Shown here: one piece after another, positions 7,168-11,304 of the stretch
Numbering within the stretch: position 1 is the stretch's first letter
Layout of the letters: each line of letters begins with the position of its first letter
NCBI GenBank assembly: GCA_002393905.1
Contig: DGSJ01000018.1
Coordinates: 1 to 11,304 of the forward strand
Origin: Caryophanales bacterium UBA4365
GTDB taxonomy: Bacteria; Bacillota_I; Bacilli_A; RFN20; CAG-826
Direction of reading: 5' to 3'
DNA: 11,304 nucleotides
Notes under the pieces: model-generated
Told to the model about the DNA's origin: nothing
The model's database searches: none
Seen by the model: only the letters and a program-made list of their open reading frames with translations
Made by a program: the position numbers and the translations under genes

Positions 7168-8565
7168 CTATTCTTTGAATATTGGAGTATAAACGAACTT
7201 TTTGTTGTTCACTTTTTCTCGGCGATAATAGCCTCTTAAAGCGAGGTGATCCATTGATGTACGGGCGGTTTCATAAACACAACCTTCCGCTTTACGGTAT
7301 TGTTCAATGGTATAGAAATGACCTTTTTCTCTGTGGCGAATATAGAAATGGGCTTGACCTTTCTTTAAGGTTGGGTCGGTTTCTAATAGTTCTTCAGTCA
7401 GTTTTTGGAGGTCTTTTTCACTTAATGATTGGTCACTTACTTTAGTAAATGTTTGTTCGTGAACCTTTGGTTGTTCCACAGTTGCGACTGGGCGAGGAGT
7501 TGGACGAGGAGCGACTCGAACTGGTTCTGGAGCTGGTTTTGGTTCTGGCTCATAGAAGTTTGATTCTTTCTTCACTTCTTCCTCGGTCTCACGGAAATCT
7601 TCCTCGAGTTGATTTAAAGAATGTTCAACGAAAATATTGCTTGATTCTTCGATTGCTTTAGTAAGGATGTCTAAATAGACATCAACAACATAAGTAACGT
7701 CATGAGTACGTTGAACTTCCTTGGAAAGTGTACCAACTAAAAGTTGTTGTTCACTAAGTAAGTTTTCGATTGGTAGATAAGCACCATATTCGCCAACTTC
7801 ATTCACAATGATGCTCTTACAAAGTAAGATACTCATTTCATAGTTATAGTGAGCGAATGGCTTAATATAATTAAAGACATAGCAGACAATGGCGACACGA
7901 ACAAACAATGGAAGATCACGACGATCAACAAAGTTTAAAAGTGCATCCATCTGTCCTTCAATGAGACTTGCTGGTGCGCCAGCATATTCACGTCCAATAA
8001 GGACGTTGTTTTTTTGTTCAATATCAGTTGTTCGATAGAACTCAATCAGTTCTGGGTTACCGGTAATTGTGGCATAGAAGTCAGCTAAGAGGTCTTCGTT
8101 AATTTCAAAATTACCATCTTCAAAACGGTCAAATGCTTGGAGGTATCTTTCAAGATAAGCGAATTGAGGATCGATGTTTTCACTGCGAAGAATGTTTTGA
8201 ACGGAAACATCATCAAGATTCTTTCCGTTTGCTTTAGCAATACTTTTGAGACTCTTGCTTAAAAGAGTGTTCATGATGCGTTGGTAATCTAAAGATTCTT
8301 TGGAGATATTTAAGAAAACATCTTTGAAATTATAGTTACGAACATTAACATCGCTAATTTTATTTTGGATGAGTTGGCAAAAACAGATGTCATAAGGGGT
8401 CTTTGTTAAATCAGCGATATTTAATTTTTGACTATCTTTCTTTCGATACTCTAAAATTTGCGCCCAGATTGGATCAATGAGGTTTGTGCCTAAAGCACGA
8501 GCAACATCCTGACGGGTCGCATATTTTTCATCAGTAAAACGAACTTGTAGATTTTGATTTGCCAT
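7168..8565 (-). CDS. Fic-fold protein with degenerate catalytic motif and C-terminal winged helix
   Basis: The 465 residues are not a family I can name, but the middle resembles a Fic domain. A region at 175-215 (FYRTT, then IGREYAGAPASLIEGQMDALLNF in sense) matches the pre-motif part of Fic proteins. An amphipathic helix then leads into Ile234-Lys-Pro-Phe-Ala-His-Tyr-Asn-Tyr-Glu243. The active motif is HPFx(D/E)GN(G/K)R; here the catalytic His is Lys235, both Gly are Tyr (240, 242), and Arg is Glu243. AMP transfer is therefore unlikely. The N-terminal 150 residues are helical and unassigned. A Pro/Glu-rich linker (about 338-366) precedes a C-terminal region (about 405-465), in which YETARTSMDHLALRGYY resembles the recognition helix and wing of the HTH module seen in many Fic proteins. 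The ATG at 8565 has AGAGG 7 nt upstream; a TTG at 8586 is rejected. A regulatory or scaffold role is inference. Confidence 0.7.
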   Translation of the reverse strand: MANQNLQVRFTDEKYATRQDVARALGTNLIDPIWAQILEYRKKDSQKLNIADLTKTPYDICFCQLIQNKISDVNVRNYNFKDVFLNISKESLDYQRIMNTLLSKSLKSIAKANGKNLDDVSVQNILRSENIDPQFAYLERYLQAFDRFEDGNFEINEDLLADFYATITGNPELIEFYRTTDIEQKNNVLIGREYAGAPASLIEGQMDALLNFVDRRDLPLFVRVAIVCYVFNYIKPFAHYNYEMSILLCKSIIVNEVGEYGAYLPIENLLSEQQLLVGTLSKEVQRTHDVTYVVDVYLDILTKAIEESSNIFVEHSLNQLEEDFRETEEEVKKESNFYEPEPKPAPEPVRVAPRPTPRPVATVEQPKVHEQTFTKVSDQSLSEKDLQKLTEELLETDPTLKKGQAHFYIRHREKGHFYTIEQYRKAEGCVYETARTSMDHLALRGYYRREKVNNKKFVYTPIFKE

Positions 8566-8587
8566 ATCTATACCTCTTCTTGGCAAT

Positions 8588-8616
8588 ATTTTAACATTCG
8601 GAACTTCTTATTACAA
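8588..8616 (-). promoter_or_regulatory. Candidate sigma-A promoter for the fic-like/pfkA/hemW unit
   Basis: On the minus strand TTGTAA (8616-8611), 17 nt, then TAAAAT (8593-8588), with a TG one base before the -10 box (extended -10). The predicted start is near 8581, giving a short leader that contains the AGAGG of the next gene. The 91-nt gap after lepA holds no terminator, so read-through from lepA is also possible. Confidence 0.5.
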
Positions 8617-8656
8617 TAAGGATTTACTAATTATTTACTGAATTGCTACCAATAAG

Positions 8657-10465
8657 TTATTCATCATCGATCGAGAGAACACTCATAAAGGCTTCTTGTG
8701 GGACTTCCACAGAGCCGATGGCTTTCATCCGTTTTTTACCTTCTTTTTGTTTCTCAAGAAGCTTACGTTTACGAGAGATATCACCACCATAACATTTGGC
8801 TAAAACGTCTTTACGCACAGCCTTAATATCGGCACGAGCAATGACTTTGCCATTTATGGCAGCCTGGACCGGGACTTCGAATTGTTGTCGAGGAATAATT
8901 TCTTTTAATTTACGAACGACAACTGAACCTCTTTCATAAGCATTTGTCTTATAGACAATTGTGCTTAAAGCGTCGATGGTTTCTCCATTAAGGAGAATAT
9001 CCATCTTGGCTAAATTAGAAGCATAATAACCGCTATACTCATAATCAAATGAGGCATAGCCTTTCGTGTATGATTTTAATTTATCAAAGAAATTGTAAAC
9101 AATTTCCGCTAACGGAAGTTCGTAGGTAATGATCATTCTTGTATCATCAAAATATTGTAAGTCGTGGTAAATACCACGTCTTTCTTTACAAAGTTCCATG
9201 ACTGGACCAACGTACTCCTTTGGAGTCATGATTTCGGCTTTAACGAATGGTTCCTGAATTTCTTTGATTAAAGTTAAGTCTGGTAACTTAGATGGGTTAT
9301 CAAGTTTAATCATATCTCCATTATGGAGATAAACGTGATAAATAACACTTGGCGCGGTAAGAATCAGGTCTAAACCGTATTCACGTTCAAGTCGTTCTTG
9401 CACCACATCCATGTGTAAAAGACCTAAAAAGCCGCATCTAAAGCCAAAACCAAGTGCTTGTGATGTCTCGGCCTCATAGACTAACGAAGCGTCGTTTAAC
9501 GAGAGTTTTTCTAAAGCATCTTTTAGATCAAGGTATTTTTTGGAATCAACAGGGTAAAGACCACAGTAGACCATTGGGTTCATCTTCCTGTATCCAGGAA
9601 GCGGTTCTTCACAAGGTGCGTCAGCATTCGTAATTGTATCGCCTGGAACGACATCTCGGATGTCTTTAATTTGTCCAGCTAAATATCCAACTTCGCCTGC
9701 TGAGAGGGAATCGACTTTAATCTCCTTAGGAGTTCTGATACCAACTTCGGTGACGACGTATTCTTTATTCGCCGCCATTAAACGAATCTTATCTCCGACT
9801 TTGACAGAGCCGTTTTTCACACAAATTAAAACGACAACTCCACGATAAGAATCGTAATAAGAATCAAAGATTAAGGCTTGGAGTGGTTTATTCTCATCTC
9901 CTGATGGAGATGGAATTTGTTTCACAACCGCTTCTAAAACATCTGGAACTCCCACACCAGTTTTTGCTGAAACTTCACACGCGTTCTCACAAGAAATACC
10001 AATTCTTTCTTCGATTTCTTTTTTGACGACTTCTGGCATCGCGCTAGGAAGATCAATCTTATTGATGACTGGAACAATCTCGAGGTTATTATCAACCGCT
10101 AAATAAACGTTCGCTAAAGTTTGTGCTTCAACTCCCTGAGTTGCGTCGACAACTAAAAGGCAGCCTTCACAGGCAGCTAATGAACGAGATACTTCGTATG
10201 TAAAGTCAACGTGTCCCGGAGTGTCGATTAAGTTAAATAAATAAGTTTCGCCATTTTTGGCTTTGTATTTAATCGTGACAGCATTGAGTTTGATCGTGAT
10301 TCCACGTTCTCTTTCCAGATCCATTGAATCAAGATATTGTTCATGCATCTCTCTTTTAGAGATGGTTTCAGTTAATTCTAAAATTCTGTCGGCCAAAGTG
10401 GATTTACCATGGTCGATATGAGCAATAATTGAGAAATTACGAATATGGTCACGATCGAATTTCAT
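8657..10465 (-). CDS. lepA: Elongation factor 4 (LepA), ribosomal back-translocase GTPase
   Basis: Translational GTPase that acts on the ribosome; LepA is described as catalysing back-translocation or aiding ribosome assembly and initiation. The 602 residues are the usual length. The G domain shows AHIDHGKST (15-23), RGIT (54-57), DTPGH (81-85), NKID (135-138) and SAKTG. Domain II, the EF-G-like domains III and V, and the LepA-specific C-terminal domain with KCYGGDISRKRKLLEKQKEGKKRMK in sense follow. No other start fits: the conserved IRNFSIIAH begins at residue 8. There is no Shine-Dalgarno in the 30 nt before the ATG, unlike its neighbours. It follows the helicase gene by 24 nt. In Bacillus lepA precedes hemW and hrcA; here three genes intervene. 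Confidence 0.98.
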   Translation of the reverse strand: MKFDRDHIRNFSIIAHIDHGKSTLADRILELTETISKREMHEQYLDSMDLERERGITIKLNAVTIKYKAKNGETYLFNLIDTPGHVDFTYEVSRSLAACEGCLLVVDATQGVEAQTLANVYLAVDNNLEIVPVINKIDLPSAMPEVVKKEIEERIGISCENACEVSAKTGVGVPDVLEAVVKQIPSPSGDENKPLQALIFDSYYDSYRGVVVLICVKNGSVKVGDKIRLMAANKEYVVTEVGIRTPKEIKVDSLSAGEVGYLAGQIKDIRDVVPGDTITNADAPCEEPLPGYRKMNPMVYCGLYPVDSKKYLDLKDALEKLSLNDASLVYEAETSQALGFGFRCGFLGLLHMDVVQERLEREYGLDLILTAPSVIYHVYLHNGDMIKLDNPSKLPDLTLIKEIQEPFVKAEIMTPKEYVGPVMELCKERRGIYHDLQYFDDTRMIITYELPLAEIVYNFFDKLKSYTKGYASFDYEYSGYYASNLAKMDILLNGETIDALSTIVYKTNAYERGSVVVRKLKEIIPRQQFEVPVQAAINGKVIARADIKAVRKDVLAKCYGGDISRKRKLLEKQKEGKKRMKAIGSVEVPQEAFMSVLSIDDE

Positions 10466-10477
10466 AATAACGAGTGT

Positions 10478-10483
10478 ATTATA
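10478..10483 (-). promoter_or_regulatory. Candidate -10 box for lepA
   Basis: A perfect TATAAT on the minus strand in the helicase-lepA gap, 12 nt before the lepA ATG. No convincing -35 box is present: the hexamers 16-19 nt upstream are GGAGAC-like or TTGGAG. If active, transcription would begin about 5 nt before the ATG. Confidence 0.35.
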
Positions 10484-10489
10484 ACAATT

Positions 10490-11304
10490 TTATTTGTTAT
10501 GTCTCCAAAAATTTTCACATTCTTCTTTGAGGTCTTCTTTAGAAGTAACAACTGTGTAGTTACTCCATTCGTTTCTAAAGAGGTCGCGGTAGGATTTCGT
10601 TAAGTATCGATCATCAATTAATAAAGCAACACCTTTATCGTTTTCGCCACGGATCACGCGACCGACCGCCTGCATGACTTTATTCATGCCTGGATAGACA
10701 TAGGAGAAGAGATAACCTTCACCGTTTTCTTTATCAAAATAATCTCTAATGAGATTACGTTCATAGCAAATTTGTGGAATTCCGACCCCGACAACGACCA
10801 CGCCAATTAGACGTTCACTGACGAGGTCGATGCCTTCTCCAAAGGCACCACCGACCACTGCTAAGCCAACTTTTGTTCGGCTTGGTTTATCTTCAAACGC
10901 ACTTAAGAAGTTTTCTTTATCTCCATCAGTCATTTCTCGGTTTTGGACAAGTAAGTCATACGAATCATCAGCGAGCATTGGAGCGATGCGGTCTAAATAT
11001 TCATAGCTTGGAACGTAAATAAAGTAGTTACCAATCTTTGATTGAATTAGAGTTCGAATATAAGAAACGACTTCCGGAAGAGTTTCATTTCGTTTCTGGT
11101 ATTTGACCGAAATCTTTGGAGCAACCATCAACTTTAAATGGTTTGGGTCAAATGGCGATGGAAGTTGTAAGAATGGATCATTTTTTGTGCCACCAATCGA
11201 TTTAATGTAGTACTCACTTGGAGAGAGGGTGGCAGAGAAAATAACTCTTGATTTGACTTTGTCAAAACTCATTTGTAAATGTGAAGATGGATCAAGACAA
11301 TATA
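10490..11304 (-). CDS. XPD/DinG-type ATP-dependent DNA helicase, C-terminal part (5' end outside window)
   Basis: Superfamily 2 helicase of the Rad3/XPD/DinG group. The frame is open to the right edge (two bases of a codon left over), so about 271 residues of the C-terminus are present and the start lies outside. The residues before the first visible Met read YCLDPSSHLQ, which shows the Met at 11272 is internal. Visible are LDPS and SATLSP (motif III region), GGAFGEGIDL (motif V) and QAVGRVIRG (motif VI with the arginine finger), followed by DDRY as in the group. The Walker motifs and any iron-sulfur cysteines lie beyond the edge. It unwinds DNA, probably in repair. The subgroup cannot be set from this part. 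It precedes lepA by 24 nt and may be co-transcribed with it. Confidence 0.85.
   Translation of the reverse strand, partial: YCLDPSSHLQMSFDKVKSRVIFSATLSPSEYYIKSIGGTKNDPFLQLPSPFDPNHLKLMVAPKISVKYQKRNETLPEVVSYIRTLIQSKIGNYFIYVPSYEYLDRIAPMLADDSYDLLVQNREMTDGDKENFLSAFEDKPSRTKVGLAVVGGAFGEGIDLVSERLIGVVVVGVGIPQICYERNLIRDYFDKENGEGYLFSYVYPGMNKVMQAVGRVIRGENDKGVALLIDDRYLTKSYRDLFRNEWSNYTVVTSKEDLKEECENFWRHNK

Noticed and set aside
8607..8620. Inverted repeat CTTATTACAATAAG after lepA as a terminator
   Set aside because: The stem is only about 5 bp of A/T-rich pairs with a tiny loop, and no T-run follows. It overlaps the candidate -35 box instead.
1..11304. Mollicute genetic code (UGA read as Trp)
   Set aside because: All known-family genes are full length with Trp encoded by TGG and no internal TGA, and hrcA terminates at TGA.
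1..11304. Mobile element, phage genes, CRISPR array or defence island
   Set aside because: No transposase, integrase, terminal repeats or spaced direct repeats are seen. The genes are core functions on a single strand.

Overview
The window is a block of chromosomal housekeeping genes, all on the minus strand, so transcription runs from the right edge to the left edge. It carries a class I heat-shock operon (hrcA-grpE-dnaK-dnaJ) with CIRCE operators, the linked genes lepA and hemW, an ATP-type phosphofructokinase gene and a short-form DnaK of the Gram-positive type. The composition is AT-rich. Together these point to a monoderm Bacillota, probably Bacilli-like. Every recognised family member is full length without an internal TGA, and hrcA ends on TGA. 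The standard bacterial code therefore applies, which argues against a Mycoplasma-type genome. I cannot place the organism more precisely.

Layout in order of transcription. (1) 11304-10490: the C-terminal part of an XPD/DinG-type superfamily 2 helicase, cut by the window edge. (2) 10465-8657: lepA (EF-4), which has no Shine-Dalgarno sequence and a TATAAT box only 12 nt before its ATG. (3) 8565-4837: a close-packed set after a probable promoter at 8588-8616. It holds a Fic-fold protein with a ruined catalytic motif, pfkA, a single-pass membrane protein of 82 residues, and hemW. It ends at a terminator built on a perfect palindrome (4791-4808). (4) 4769-4697: two tandem CIRCE operators surrounding a near-consensus sigma-A promoter. 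(5) 4682-33: hrcA, grpE, dnaK and dnaJ, ending at a terminator at 4-30.

The heat-shock operon is a closed regulatory loop. HrcA binds CIRCE and represses its own operon, while GrpE, DnaK and DnaJ form the Hsp70 folding machine. In Bacillus, lepA and hemW lie immediately before hrcA. Here the same order is kept, but three genes (fic-like, pfkA, small membrane protein) sit between lepA and hemW.

Most of the window is ordinary core genome. The least explained item is the Fic-like protein, in which the catalytic histidine and the nucleotide-binding glycines and arginine of the Fic signature are all replaced. Secondary points are the long out-of-frame hrcA/grpE overlap, the dnaK-dnaJ hairpin and the possibly leaderless lepA transcript. 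I see no mobile element, CRISPR array, tRNA or rRNA. No stretch above 300 bases lacks a gene.
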